A stretch of DNA of 12,685 nt from Polaribacter sp. (GCA_029248845.1 JAQWIO010000137.1:1-12685), one strand, 5' to 3'. Shown: positions 1 through 6,667, counted from the first letter of the stretch. Numbers and translations: made by a program. Notes: generated by a model not told the origin, from the letters alone.

Positions 1-48
1 ACCAGAAGGCGCAGAAAAGACAATTAATTTCCCTTTAAAATCTGACAT
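1..48 (-). CDS. gmk: Guanylate kinase, N-terminal fragment (cut by window edge)
   Basis: Only the first 16 codons are inside the window. On the minus strand they read MSDFKGKLIVFSAPSG, which is the start of a guanylate kinase, with the beginning of the P-loop (SAPSG, normally continuing SGKT). The enzyme phosphorylates GMP to GDP with ATP in the cytoplasm. The ATG directly follows the TAA of the upstream yicC-family gene with no intervening base, so the two are almost certainly cotranscribed and translationally coupled. The order yicC-gmk is common in many bacteria, which supports the call despite the short fragment. Confidence 0.85.
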   Translation of the reverse strand, partial: MSDFKGKLIVFSAPSG

Positions 49-915
49 TTACAATACGTTTAAAATCTGTTCTTTAATTTGTTCTAATTCATTTTTCATT
101 TGAATTACAGCTTTTTGCATAGGGGCAAAATTGGCTTTAGACCCCGTTGTATTTATTTCTCTTCCCATTTCTTGGACAATGAAACCGAGTTTCTTACCAT
201 TAGAATCTTCCGAGGCCAATGTTTGAAGAAAATAATCTAAATGATTTGCCAATCTAACTTTCTCCTCGTTGATATCTAATTTTTCTAAATAATAAATTAG
301 CTCTTGTTCAAAACGGTTTTCATCAGTAGCTACTTTTAAATCATCGATTGCCTTTTTTAAGCGTGTTTTTACATTTTCAATTCGATCGCCATCCAATGCT
401 TTTACTTCTTCTAAATAGTTTTTAATATTTGCAATTCGTTCCTTAAAATCTATTTCCAATGAAGCAGCCTCGTCAATTCTATATTGTATAATTTTTTCTA
501 TCGCTAGCTCAATGTTTTGATAAATAGAATTCCATTCATTTTCATCTAACTCTTCACGTTCTGCTTTCAATGCGTCTGGCATTCGTATTGCCATTTTTAG
601 CAATTCAACATCGTCAGAGCTTCCTGTTTGAACCACATTTCTTAATTGTTGAAGGTATTGTTTTACAACACTGTGGTTGATGCTTGTAGAGGTTTCGTCT
701 GCAGTCATCTCTACAAATATTGAAAAATCTACTTTTCCACGTACCAAGGCACTTGCTAATTTTTTGCGAACCGATAATTCTTTCTCTTTATAATAAGATG
801 GAATACGAACGTTTAAATCTAGGTTTTTGCTGTTTAAAGATTTAATTTCTATAGTTACCTTTTTTGTTGGTAATTGTAAAACCGCCTTCCCATAACCTGT
901 CATAGATTGAATCAT
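49..915 (-). CDS. yicC: YicC family endoribonuclease
   Basis: This 288-residue protein begins MIQSMTGYGKA, the hallmark N-terminus of the YicC family. It ends with the conserved C-terminal DUF1732 region (GREINTTGSKANFAPMQKAV, then a Glu/Lys-rich helix). The family length is about 290. An in-frame start at 1035 would add 40 residues with no family counterpart, so I chose the ATG at 915. A TAnnTTTG box 24 bases upstream supports that choice. Middle residues form charged helices likely to be coiled or helical-bundle. In E. coli, YicC is reported as an RNase that helps turn over small RNAs; cytoplasmic RNA decay is therefore the inferred role, not something visible here. The stop codon abuts the ATG of gmk. 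Confidence 0.92.
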   Translation of the reverse strand: MIQSMTGYGKAVLQLPTKKVTIEIKSLNSKNLDLNVRIPSYYKEKELSVRKKLASALVRGKVDFSIFVEMTADETSTSINHSVVKQYLQQLRNVVQTGSSDDVELLKMAIRMPDALKAEREELDENEWNSIYQNIELAIEKIIQYRIDEAASLEIDFKERIANIKNYLEEVKALDGDRIENVKTRLKKAIDDLKVATDENRFEQELIYYLEKLDINEEKVRLANHLDYFLQTLASEDSNGKKLGFIVQEMGREINTTGSKANFAPMQKAVIQMKNELEQIKEQILNVL

Positions 916-939
916 AAAATAAACGTTTTGGTTGAAGAG

Positions 940-971
940 CAAAGATAGTTTTATTTTATCAGAATTTTCAA
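940..971 (-). promoter_or_regulatory. Candidate yicC-gmk promoter
   Basis: On the minus strand there is TATCTTTG (947 to 940), an exact match to the Bacteroidota -7 box TAnnTTTG. A TTG (971 to 969) lies 21 bases upstream, within the 17-23 spacing used by flavobacterial sigma-A promoters. Predicted transcription would start near 933, giving a leader of about 18 bases before the ATG at 915. Confidence 0.5.
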
Positions 972-1092
972 CTTGTTTGGGAACTAAATACCTGTTTAAA
1001 TTATCCAAAAACATCTTTAAATAACAAGAAATCAATCTTAAAATTAATACGGCTATTGCTCAACTCATTTGATGTTATGTTTTTTTAAATTA

Positions 1093-1110
1093 ACGATACT
1101 TCCTGATCGT
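1093..1110. repeat. Small inverted repeat between divergent yicC and upp
   Basis: ACGAT (1093-1097) and ATCGT (1106-1110) form a perfect 5-bp inverted repeat around an 8-base spacer. It is followed by a run of seven T (1113-1119). It lies about 37 bases upstream of the upp -7 box, inside the 257-base divergent intergenic region. It could be an operator or chance; a terminator makes little sense between two divergent genes. Confidence 0.25.
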
Positions 1111-1146
1111 CATTTTTTTAAAAGAATAAATACATAGATAATATGC

Positions 1147-1154
1147 TACATTTG
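1147..1154 (+). promoter_or_regulatory. Candidate upp -7 promoter box
   Basis: TACATTTG matches TAnnTTTG exactly and sits 18 bases before the upp ATG at 1173, so the leader would be about 12 bases. No clear TTG is found at the expected -33 distance; only A/T-rich sequence is there. If real, the upp pseudogene still has its promoter. Confidence 0.4.
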
Positions 1155-1172
1155 TTCTTATAAATAGATAAA

Positions 1173-1826
1173 ATGCAAATACATTATATAGGTGAATCAA
1201 ACTCAGTTTTAAATAGCTTTATTGCTGAAATAAGAGACAAAAAAAGTCAAAGAGATTCAATGTGATTTAGAAGAAATATCGAAAGAATTGGAGAGATTTT
1301 AGGATATGAATTAAGTAAAAAACTATCTTATTGAGCTGTTTCCATAGAAACACCTCTTGGTAAAAAGGAGCAGCAATTAGTTTCTGATAATATCGTTTTG
1401 TGTTCTATATTAAGAGCAGGTCTTCCTTTACACCAAGGATTGTTACATTATTTTGATGGTGTAGAAAACGGGTTTATCTCAGCATATCGCCATCATCCAA
1501 ATAATGACTCTGTATTTGAAATAGTTGTAGAGTATTTTGCTGCTCCTGCGATAGAAAACAAAACAGTATTATTGGCAGATCCAATGTTAGCATCAGGTCA
1601 ATCGTTAGTTGCTGTTTTAGAAGCAATCAAAAAACACGGAACTCCCAAAGAGATTCATATTGTGGTTATAATTGGTTCTTCTGAAGGAATAGCATTTATA
1701 AAAGATAAATTTCCAGAAAACACCCATTTATGGATCGCTGCTATAGATACTGAATTAAACAATAAAGGGTATATCGTTCCAGGCTTAGGAGATGCAGGAG
1801 ATTTGTCTTTTGGAGCTAAATTATAA
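1173..1826 (+). pseudogene. upp: Uracil phosphoribosyltransferase, interrupted by two in-frame TGA codons
   Basis: Read from ATG 1173 the frame gives MQIHYIGESNSVLNSFIAEI and continues for 217 codons to TAA 1826, the normal length of the family in Bacteroidota. The enzyme joins uracil to PRPP to make UMP (pyrimidine salvage). The PRPP-binding motif DPMLASGQS and the uracil-binding segment YIVPGLGDAGD are intact, as is SILRAGLPLHQGLL. However, TGA occurs at codon 31 (1263-1265, between RDSM and FRRNIERIGE, where homologues have Arg) and at codon 54 (1332-1334, between LSY and AVSIETPLG). There is no frameshift or other damage. TGA acts as a genuine stop elsewhere in the window (11537-11539). 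The longest uninterrupted piece starts at TTG 1398 and has only 142 residues, missing the N-terminal third. I call it a recent pseudogene. Sequencing error or stop-codon readthrough are alternatives. Confidence 0.8.
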
Positions 1827-2750
1827 CAAAAAAAAAGTTGAAATAGTTATTGCGAGTAAGAGAATAATTAGAATATTTTTCAGTATTTTTTTTTGAACAA
1901 CTTCAAATCCGTTTGCAATAATTATAGAGGCGGGTATCAGAAAGTAGACGATTTCTGATCCATTTTTATTGCTAATAGTTACTGCAAATACAACAGAAGT
2001 AATTGCGTTTATAATTAAAAGAATCCAACTTTTTCTAAAAGAATTGTTGATGGAAAGAACTTTTGGAGATTTTAATACAATGGAAAATAGTGTTAAAATA
2101 AGAATACCCCAAAAGATCAAGGAAGGTTCACTTTTATTAAAAACAAATAGCGTATCAGCTATTTTGATATTGAAGATTTCGAAAAAAACAATAGCAGCAT
2201 CATTCCAAAATAAATAGGTAAAATAGATGATTAGAGGACTTATAAAGCCAATAATAGGAGTAATTAGATTGTTGATTGTTCTTTTTTGTTGTAGAAAAAT
2301 GGAGGCGTATATAAGTATGAAAAAAAGGATTGAAAAAGGTTCAATAAGACAAAGAATTCCCAGCCAAAAACCACTGTCAAATATTTTTTGAATCACTTTC
2401 TTAGAAGATTGAAAACTATAGACTTTCCTTAAAAACAGCAGCTGTATTAAGAGTAGGTTAAGTGTTTTAAAGTCACAAAGTGTATTTAAAAAAAGGATTA
2501 AGGTTAACGTAAAGACATAAAATGCGTACGAATGATCAAATGTGAGTCTATTTCTTGAAACTATAAAGTTGTAAAAGAAAAAAATAGACAGAAAAATTGT
2601 AAAAAGTAAAATGCTTTTAAATACAGCATGCCAGGCAAATTCGCCTTCAAATAGGGTTGAGATAATCGTAGGTATAAAGAAACAAAAAAATAAGCCTAAG
2701 TAGAGGATAAAATTGATTGGTTTAGATTTCTCTAAAAAATTGGCTAGCAT
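1821..2750 (-). CDS. DUF6427 family multipass membrane protein
   Basis: This 309-residue protein starts MLANFLEKSKPINFILYLGL and is hydrophobic nearly throughout, with roughly eight to ten probable membrane segments separated by short Lys/Asn-rich loops. Examples are the early FILYLGLFFCFFIPTII segment and the C-terminal IILLLAITISTFFLL. Length, N-terminus and neighbours (upp on one side, DUF6341 and trmB on the other) match the flavobacterial DUF6427 family, which has no assigned function. I recognise the family from sequence style and synteny, not from a search. Its stop overlaps the end of upp: the 6-bp TTATAA at 1821-1826 holds both stops. An imperfect -7 box on the minus strand (TATCTTTA, 2783 to 2776) could drive it. 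The inner-membrane location is inferred from hydrophobicity; no catalytic motif is visible. Confidence 0.8.
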   Translation of the reverse strand: MLANFLEKSKPINFILYLGLFFCFFIPTIISTLFEGEFAWHAVFKSILLFTIFLSIFFFYNFIVSRNRLTFDHSYAFYVFTLTLILFLNTLCDFKTLNLLLIQLLFLRKVYSFQSSKKVIQKIFDSGFWLGILCLIEPFSILFFILIYASIFLQQKRTINNLITPIIGFISPLIIYFTYLFWNDAAIVFFEIFNIKIADTLFVFNKSEPSLIFWGILILTLFSIVLKSPKVLSINNSFRKSWILLIINAITSVVFAVTISNKNGSEIVYFLIPASIIIANGFEVVQKKILKNILIILLLAITISTFFLL

Positions 2751-2770
2751 TGTTTCTTTTGTTATTTTTG
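2740..2770 (+). promoter_or_regulatory. Candidate promoter of the DUF6341-trmB-ATL run
   Basis: TTG at 2740-2742 and TATTTTTG at 2763-2770 fit the flavobacterial consensus TTG-N(17-23)-TAnnTTTG with a 20-base spacer. The -33 part lies within the first codons of the divergent DUF6427 gene. The DUF6341 ATG at 2792 would follow a leader of about 15 bases. Confidence 0.5.
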
Positions 2771-2791
2771 CAATGTAAAGATAATTAAGTT

Positions 2792-3013
2792 ATGATAGCA
2801 AGCAATATTTTTAGATGGATAGGTAGTTTATTTACGGAGTATTTATTTATACCTTTTGATCAATTACGTTCAGATTTAGCACTAAGAGAATTTGGATGGT
2901 GGATATCTAATGGGGTTAATTGGCTTTTTTTAATTGTTTTTTTATTCCTTTTACGTTATTGGATGAAAGAGTCCTACAAGTTTAAAAGAGAAGGAACAGA
3001 AGACAAAGCTTAA
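2792..3013 (+). CDS. DUF6341 family small membrane protein
   Basis: A 73-residue protein with one clear membrane segment at about residues 43-55 (NWLFLIVFLFLLRYW). This follows an amphipathic N-terminal half with PFDQLRSDLALREFGWW and precedes a charged tail, KREGTEDKA. This pattern and the place directly before trmB match the flavobacterial DUF6341 family, whose function is unknown. The stop is 9 bases before the trmB start, so the two are likely cotranscribed. It is divergent from DUF6427, with only 41 bases between starts. The recurring DUF6427/DUF6341 pairing, as I remember it, hints that the two membrane proteins may work together, but nothing in the sequence proves that. Confidence 0.8.
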   Translation: MIASNIFRWIGSLFTEYLFIPFDQLRSDLALREFGWWISNGVNWLFLIVFLFLLRYWMKESYKFKREGTEDKA

Positions 3014-3022
3014 TTTTTTATA

Positions 3023-3694
3023 TTGGGAAGCAAAAATAAATTGAAACGTTTCAAAGAAAATGAGACGTTTAAAAACGTTATTCAACCTTCTAGAGAAGAC
3101 GTTGTAACCAATTTTACTCACAAAGGTAAATGGCATTCTTTTTTTGGCAATAAGAACCCTATTGTTGTTGAGTTGGGTTGCGGTAAAGGAGAATATACCA
3201 TTGCTTTAGCTCAAAAAAATCCGAACAAAAATTTTATAGGAATAGACATCAAAGGAGCTCGTTTTTGGAGAGGAGCAAAAACAGCAATAGAAGAAAATAT
3301 AGAAAATGTTGCTTTTATAAGGACTCAAATAGAGTTGGTTGATTTTATATTTGCAGAAAATGAAGTTTCTGAAATTTGGATTACTTTTCCAGATCCTCAA
3401 ATAAAATATAAGCGTACAAAACACAGAATGACCAATGCTGATTTCCTCAGAAAATATGATCAGATATTAAGTCAAAATGGAATAATAAACTTAAAAACAG
3501 ACAGTGAGTTCATGCATGGGTATACTCTAGGGTTGTTACATGGAGAAGGTCATGAAATTTTAAACGCAAACCACAATGTATATAAAAACGAAGGGTCTCC
3601 AAAAGAGGTAACAGAAACCCAAACGTTCTACGAGAATCAATATTTAAAAGTAGGGAAACCAATTACGTATATTCAATTTAGATTGAAATATTAG
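3023..3694 (+). CDS. trmB: tRNA (guanine-N7)-methyltransferase TrmB
   Basis: This 223-residue protein methylates G46 in the variable loop of tRNAs using S-adenosylmethionine, in the cytoplasm. The SAM-binding glycine motif VVELGCGKGEYT is at residues 48-59. GIDIKGARFWRG follows at 73-84, and the family signature FPDPQIKYKRTKHR is at 122-135 (the Bacteroidota version of FPDPWPK). LKTD is at 157-160, and a late T-x-T-x-x-FYE element at 197-204. The start is TTG at 3023, giving (M)GSKNKLKRFKENETF, which is where flavobacterial TrmB proteins begin; no ATG is available upstream because a stop lies just before. It sits 9 bases after DUF6341 and 22 before the alkyltransferase-like gene, so one transcript is likely. 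Confidence 0.95.
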   Translation: MGSKNKLKRFKENETFKNVIQPSREDVVTNFTHKGKWHSFFGNKNPIVVELGCGKGEYTIALAQKNPNKNFIGIDIKGARFWRGAKTAIEENIENVAFIRTQIELVDFIFAENEVSEIWITFPDPQIKYKRTKHRMTNADFLRKYDQILSQNGIINLKTDSEFMHGYTLGLLHGEGHEILNANHNVYKNEGSPKEVTETQTFYENQYLKVGKPITYIQFRLKY

Positions 3695-3716
3695 AAGGTT
3701 TTTATATCTTCACTTT

Positions 3717-4052
3717 GTGGAAGAAGGAGATAATTTTTTTAATAAAGTATACAAAGTAGTTCGTTTAATCCCTTTCGGAAGAGTCACAAGTTATGGAGCT
3801 ATTGCCACTTATATAGGAGCGGCTAGATCTGCAAGAATGGTAGGGTGGGCAATGAATAAAGCGCACCATTTAGAAGATGTGCCAGCACATAGGGTTGTTA
3901 ATCGAAAAGGTATTCTTACAGGAAAACATCATTTTGATGGGTCCAATCTAATGCAGCAACTTCTTGAAAATGAACAAATTATTGTTATTGACAATCAAAT
4001 ACAAGATTTCGAAAAGGTTTTTTGGGATCCTCTAAAAGAGTTGGAATTTTAA
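3717..4052 (+). CDS. Alkyltransferase-like protein (ATL), MGMT family without active-site Cys
   Basis: This 111-residue protein is a DNA-binding domain of the O6-alkylguanine-DNA alkyltransferase family. It has the helix-turn-helix GRVTSYGAIATYIGAARSARMVGWAM (residues 21-46), with Arg40 at the arginine-finger place. The normal PCHR active site is replaced by PAHR at residues 56-59, so Ala57 stands where the methyl-accepting Cys should be. It therefore cannot repair by alkyl transfer. ATL proteins instead bind O6-alkylguanine lesions and pass them to nucleotide excision repair. RVVNRKGILTG after the active site is conserved. The start is GTG at 3717, the only plausible one since the upstream frame has no ATG. 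It is likely cotranscribed with trmB; no strong terminator follows. Confidence 0.92.
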   Translation: MEEGDNFFNKVYKVVRLIPFGRVTSYGAIATYIGAARSARMVGWAMNKAHHLEDVPAHRVVNRKGILTGKHHFDGSNLMQQLLENEQIIVIDNQIQDFEKVFWDPLKELEF

Positions 4053-4101
4053 TTTTTTTCATCCCTTGATTTTTTATAAATTTTAATAGGAATTTAAGAA
4101 G

Positions 4102-4118
4102 AGTATTTTTTCAATACT
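4102..4118. repeat. Inverted repeat in the apbC promoter region
   Basis: AGTATT (4102-4107) and AATACT (4113-4118) form a perfect 6-bp inverted repeat with a 5-base spacer. It covers the region where the -33 element of the apbC promoter would lie, just upstream of the -7 box at 4130-4137. It could be an operator for the Fe-S genes, a weak terminator of the preceding run (no T-run follows directly), or chance in A/T-rich DNA. Confidence 0.3.
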
Positions 4119-4129
4119 AATTTTACGAG

Positions 4130-4137
4130 TATCTTTG
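4130..4137 (+). promoter_or_regulatory. Candidate apbC -7 promoter box
   Basis: TATCTTTG matches TAnnTTTG exactly, 34 bases before the ATG at 4172. No TTG is present at the -33 distance, where a small inverted repeat lies instead. This would start transcription of apbC and the nifU-like gene. Confidence 0.4.
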
Positions 4138-4171
4138 CAATTTAGAATTAATCCTATTTAAAACCTCAACA

Positions 4172-5311
4172 ATGAGTTTTAAAAAACAAGATATATATAA
4201 AGCTTTAGAAACTATCACAGCTCCTGGAGAAGGGAAAAGTTTAATTGAGAATAAGAATGTTTCAAATATAGTAACTTTTGGGAACGAAGTGATTATAGAT
4301 GTTACAATTAACAACCCAACATTTCAGGCAAAAAAGAAAATTGAATCTGAAATCACGAAGGTGATTCAAACAATGATTGATGAAGCAATTGAGGTGAAAA
4401 TAAATGTAACAGTTGAAAAACCTGTACAGAAAAATAATTCTAATCAAATTCGAGGTAAAGAAATTCCTACCATCAAGAATATTATTGCAATTGCCTCAGG
4501 AAAAGGAGGAGTAGGAAAATCTACAGTTACAGCAAACACTGCTATTTCTTTATCAAAAATGGGTTTTAGCGTTGGGGTTTTAGACGCGGATATTTACGGG
4601 CCATCACAACATATTATGTTTGATGTTGAAAAAGTAAGACCGCTTTCTGTAAACGTTGATGGTCGTTCAAAAATGAAACCTGTAGAAAATTACGGTGTAA
4701 AATTGTTATCTTTGGGGTTCTTTACAAACCCAAATCAAGCAGTGATTTGGCGAGGCCCTATGGCTTCCAAGGCATTAAACCAATTAATTTTTGATGCAGA
4801 TTGGGGGGAATTAGATTTTTTATTGATTGATTTACCTCCAGGAACAGGAGATGTTCATTTATCAATTGTGCAAGCATTACCAATCAATGGTGCACTTATT
4901 GTTAGCACACCACAAAATATTGCACTAGCAGATGCAAAAAAAGGAGTAGCAATGTTCCAACAAGAAAGTATCAATGTTCCTGTGTTAGGGATTGTTGAAA
5001 ACATGTCGTATTTTACACCCGAAGAGCTTCCGAATAATAAATATTATATCTTTGGTCAAGATGGGGCAAAAAATTTAGCAGAAGATATACAAACTAAATT
5101 TTTAGGGGAAGTTCCTTTGGTGCAAAGTATTCGTGAAGCAGGAGACGTTGGGCGACCAGTTGCTCTACAAGAAGGAACTCTTTTAGAAAAATCATTTCAT
5201 GATATTACAAAAGAAATGGTTTCAGAATTATTAAAAAGAAATAAAAATTTGCCACCTACAGAAGTAGTAAGAATTACAACGATGAGCGGCTGTAATGCAC
5301 TTAAAAACTAA
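4172..5311 (+). CDS. apbC: Mrp/NBP35/ApbC family Fe-S cluster carrier P-loop ATPase
   Basis: This 379-residue protein has an N-terminal MIP18/DUF59-like domain (about residues 1-85) and a ParA/MinD-type ATPase. The deviant Walker A is GKGGVGKST at 110-118, then DADIYGPSQ at 139-147 and the Walker B/switch region LLIDLPPGTGD at 217-227. Proteins of this family carry and transfer Fe-S clusters in the cytoplasm. The usual CPxC cluster-binding motif after NMS(Y/W) is absent: residues 277-287 read NMSYFTPEELP. The whole protein has a single Cys, Cys374 in MSGCNALKN near the C-terminus. As I recall, related Bacteroidota proteins share this form, so it is probably not a mutation. The gene ends 4 bases before the NifU-like start. 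Confidence 0.92.
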   Translation: MSFKKQDIYKALETITAPGEGKSLIENKNVSNIVTFGNEVIIDVTINNPTFQAKKKIESEITKVIQTMIDEAIEVKINVTVEKPVQKNNSNQIRGKEIPTIKNIIAIASGKGGVGKSTVTANTAISLSKMGFSVGVLDADIYGPSQHIMFDVEKVRPLSVNVDGRSKMKPVENYGVKLLSLGFFTNPNQAVIWRGPMASKALNQLIFDADWGELDFLLIDLPPGTGDVHLSIVQALPINGALIVSTPQNIALADAKKGVAMFQQESINVPVLGIVENMSYFTPEELPNNKYYIFGQDGAKNLAEDIQTKFLGEVPLVQSIREAGDVGRPVALQEGTLLEKSFHDITKEMVSELLKRNKNLPPTEVVRITTMSGCNALKN

Positions 5312-5315
5312 GATT

Positions 5316-5552
5316 ATGACAAATCAAGAAACATTAAATAATGTTGAAAAAGCACTGAATGAAATTCGTCCTTTCTTAATGAGTGATGGAGGTAATATTA
5401 AATTGCTTTCTATTGAAGATACGATTGTAAAAGTTCAGTTAGAAGGTGCTTGTACAGGATGTTCTGTGAATCAAATGACTTTAAAAAATGGGGTAGAAGC
5501 AACGATTAGAAAATATGCGCCACAAATAGAAGAGGTAATTAACGTTGCTTAA
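5316..5552 (+). CDS. NifU-like C-terminal domain Fe-S scaffold/carrier protein
   Basis: A 78-residue protein consisting of a single NifU C-terminal domain: EKALNEIRPFLMSDGGNIKL, then ACTGCSVNQMTL with the CxxC pair at Cys46 and Cys49 that binds a [4Fe-4S] cluster in dimers of this family. It would build or carry clusters for target apoproteins in the cytoplasm. An upstream start at 5295 would overlap apbC, whereas ATG 5316 gives MTNQETLNNVEKAL, the usual family start, 4 bases after the apbC stop. The tight spacing indicates joint expression with apbC and a shared role in Fe-S assembly. Confidence 0.93.
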   Translation: MTNQETLNNVEKALNEIRPFLMSDGGNIKLLSIEDTIVKVQLEGACTGCSVNQMTLKNGVEATIRKYAPQIEEVINVA

Positions 5553-5556
5553 AGTG

Positions 5557-5587
5557 TGCTTTATAAAAGCATTAACGGCCTTTTTTT
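5557..5587 (+). terminator. Possible weak terminator after the nifU-like gene
   Basis: TGCTTT (5557-5562) and AAAGCA (5566-5571) make a 6-bp stem with a 3-base loop, 4 bases after the stop. A run of seven T (5581-5587) follows, but 9 bases separate stem and T-run, so efficiency is doubtful. Read-through into the reductase gene at 5612 is plausible. Confidence 0.35.
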
Positions 5588-5611
5588 GGGTCAACTCTTA
5601 TTTTTAAATTA

Positions 5612-6667
5612 ATGATTGCAACAGATATTTTAATTATAGGTGCAGGTCCAACGGGCTTGTTTACCGTTTTTGAAGCGGGTTTATTAAAACTTAGATGTCA
5701 TTTAATTGACGCGCTGCCTCAAGCAGGAGGTCAATGTTCAGAAATTTACCCTAAAAAACCAATTTATGACATCCCAGCCTACCCAGAGATTTTAGCAGGT
5801 GATTTAACGGATAAATTAATGGAGCAAATTAAACAATTTGAACCAGGATTTACCCTTGGGGAACGAGCAGAAACTATTGAGAAACAAGAAGACGAAACAT
5901 TTATTGTAACAACAAATAAAGGCACCAAACATCTAGCAAAAGTGGTTGCTATCGCTGGAGGATTAGGTTCTTTTGAACCAAGAAAACCTCCGATTCCAAA
6001 TATTGCTAATTTTGAAAATAAAGGCATCGAATATATAATTAGAGATCCAGAATTGTACAGAAATAAAAAAGTAGTGATTTCTGGAGGAGGAGACTCGGCT
6101 TTAGATTGGGCCATTTTCTTAACAGACATTGCCTCATCGGTAACTCTAATTCATCGAAGAAATGAATTTAGAGGCGCTTTAGATTCTGTTGATAAAGTCC
6201 AAGAATTAAAAGATGCTGGCAAAATAAGAATGATTACTCCAGCAGAAGTAACAGCTATTATTGGAACAGATTCTGTAGAAGGAGTTTCTTTAATAAAAAA
6301 TGGAAAAGATTCTTTTATAATTGAAACAGATCATTTTATTCCATTGTTTGGACTGTCACCAAAATTAGGACCAATTGCTAATTGGGGTTTAGATATTGAG
6401 AAAAATGCGATCAAAGTAAATAACGCATTAGATTATCAGACGAATATTCCAGGAATTTATGCGATAGGTGATGTGAACACGTATCCAGGGAAATTAAAAT
6501 TAATTTTATGCGGATTTCACGAGGCCACACTCATGTGTCAAAGTGCCTACAAAAGAATTTTTCCGAATAAAAAATACGTAATGAAATACACAACAGTTGG
6601 GGGTGTAGATGGTTTTGATGGAACTCGTAAAGAAGCTCCAAAAGCAGTAATTAAAAAAATTCAATAA
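5612..6667 (+). CDS. Ferredoxin-NADP+ reductase, thioredoxin-reductase-like type
   Basis: This 351-residue flavoprotein begins with the FAD-binding dinucleotide fold DILIIGAGPTGLF (GxGxxG at residues 10-15). PQAGGQCSEIYPKKPIYDIP (36-55) is next, and the NADPH site is SGGGDSALDWA at 157-167, with the 2'-phosphate-binding HRRNEFR at 181-187. The second FAD motif is IYAIGDVNTYPGKLKLI at 282-298. There is no CxxC, so it is not a thioredoxin reductase. The ending TTVGGVDGFDG is typical of Bacillus YumC/Chlorobium-type ferredoxin reductases. It exchanges electrons between NADPH and ferredoxin in the cytoplasm. It follows the apbC-nifU pair by 59 bases, which fits Fe-S supply; no ferredoxin gene follows it here. 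Confidence 0.9.
   Translation: MIATDILIIGAGPTGLFTVFEAGLLKLRCHLIDALPQAGGQCSEIYPKKPIYDIPAYPEILAGDLTDKLMEQIKQFEPGFTLGERAETIEKQEDETFIVTTNKGTKHLAKVVAIAGGLGSFEPRKPPIPNIANFENKGIEYIIRDPELYRNKKVVISGGGDSALDWAIFLTDIASSVTLIHRRNEFRGALDSVDKVQELKDAGKIRMITPAEVTAIIGTDSVEGVSLIKNGKDSFIIETDHFIPLFGLSPKLGPIANWGLDIEKNAIKVNNALDYQTNIPGIYAIGDVNTYPGKLKLILCGFHEATLMCQSAYKRIFPNKKYVMKYTTVGGVDGFDGTRKEAPKAVIKKIQ

Noticed and set aside
1093..1119. Intrinsic terminator between yicC and upp
   Set aside because: The stem is only 5 bp, and both flanking genes start, rather than end, around this region.
1263..1334. Selenocysteine or a reassigned TGA code explaining the two TGA codons in upp
   Set aside because: Homologues have no Cys or Sec at these places, codon 31 is normally Arg, no selenocysteine element was evident, and TGA ends the DUF3108 gene at 11537-11539. 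Tryptophan codons elsewhere are all TGG.
1398..1826. A functional shorter UPRT starting at TTG 1398
   Set aside because: It would lack the N-terminal 75 residues of a compact, well-conserved enzyme, and the upstream sequence is clearly the missing part of the same protein. I treat it as the tail of the pseudogene.
1969..2217. Plus-strand open frame of 82 codons inside the DUF6427 gene
   Set aside because: It is antisense to a well-supported membrane protein and shows no recognisable family or start context.
5779..6129. Minus-strand open frame of 116 codons
   Set aside because: It lies opposite the ferredoxin-NADP+ reductase, covering its FAD and NADPH motif region, and its translation looks like a reverse-frame shadow.
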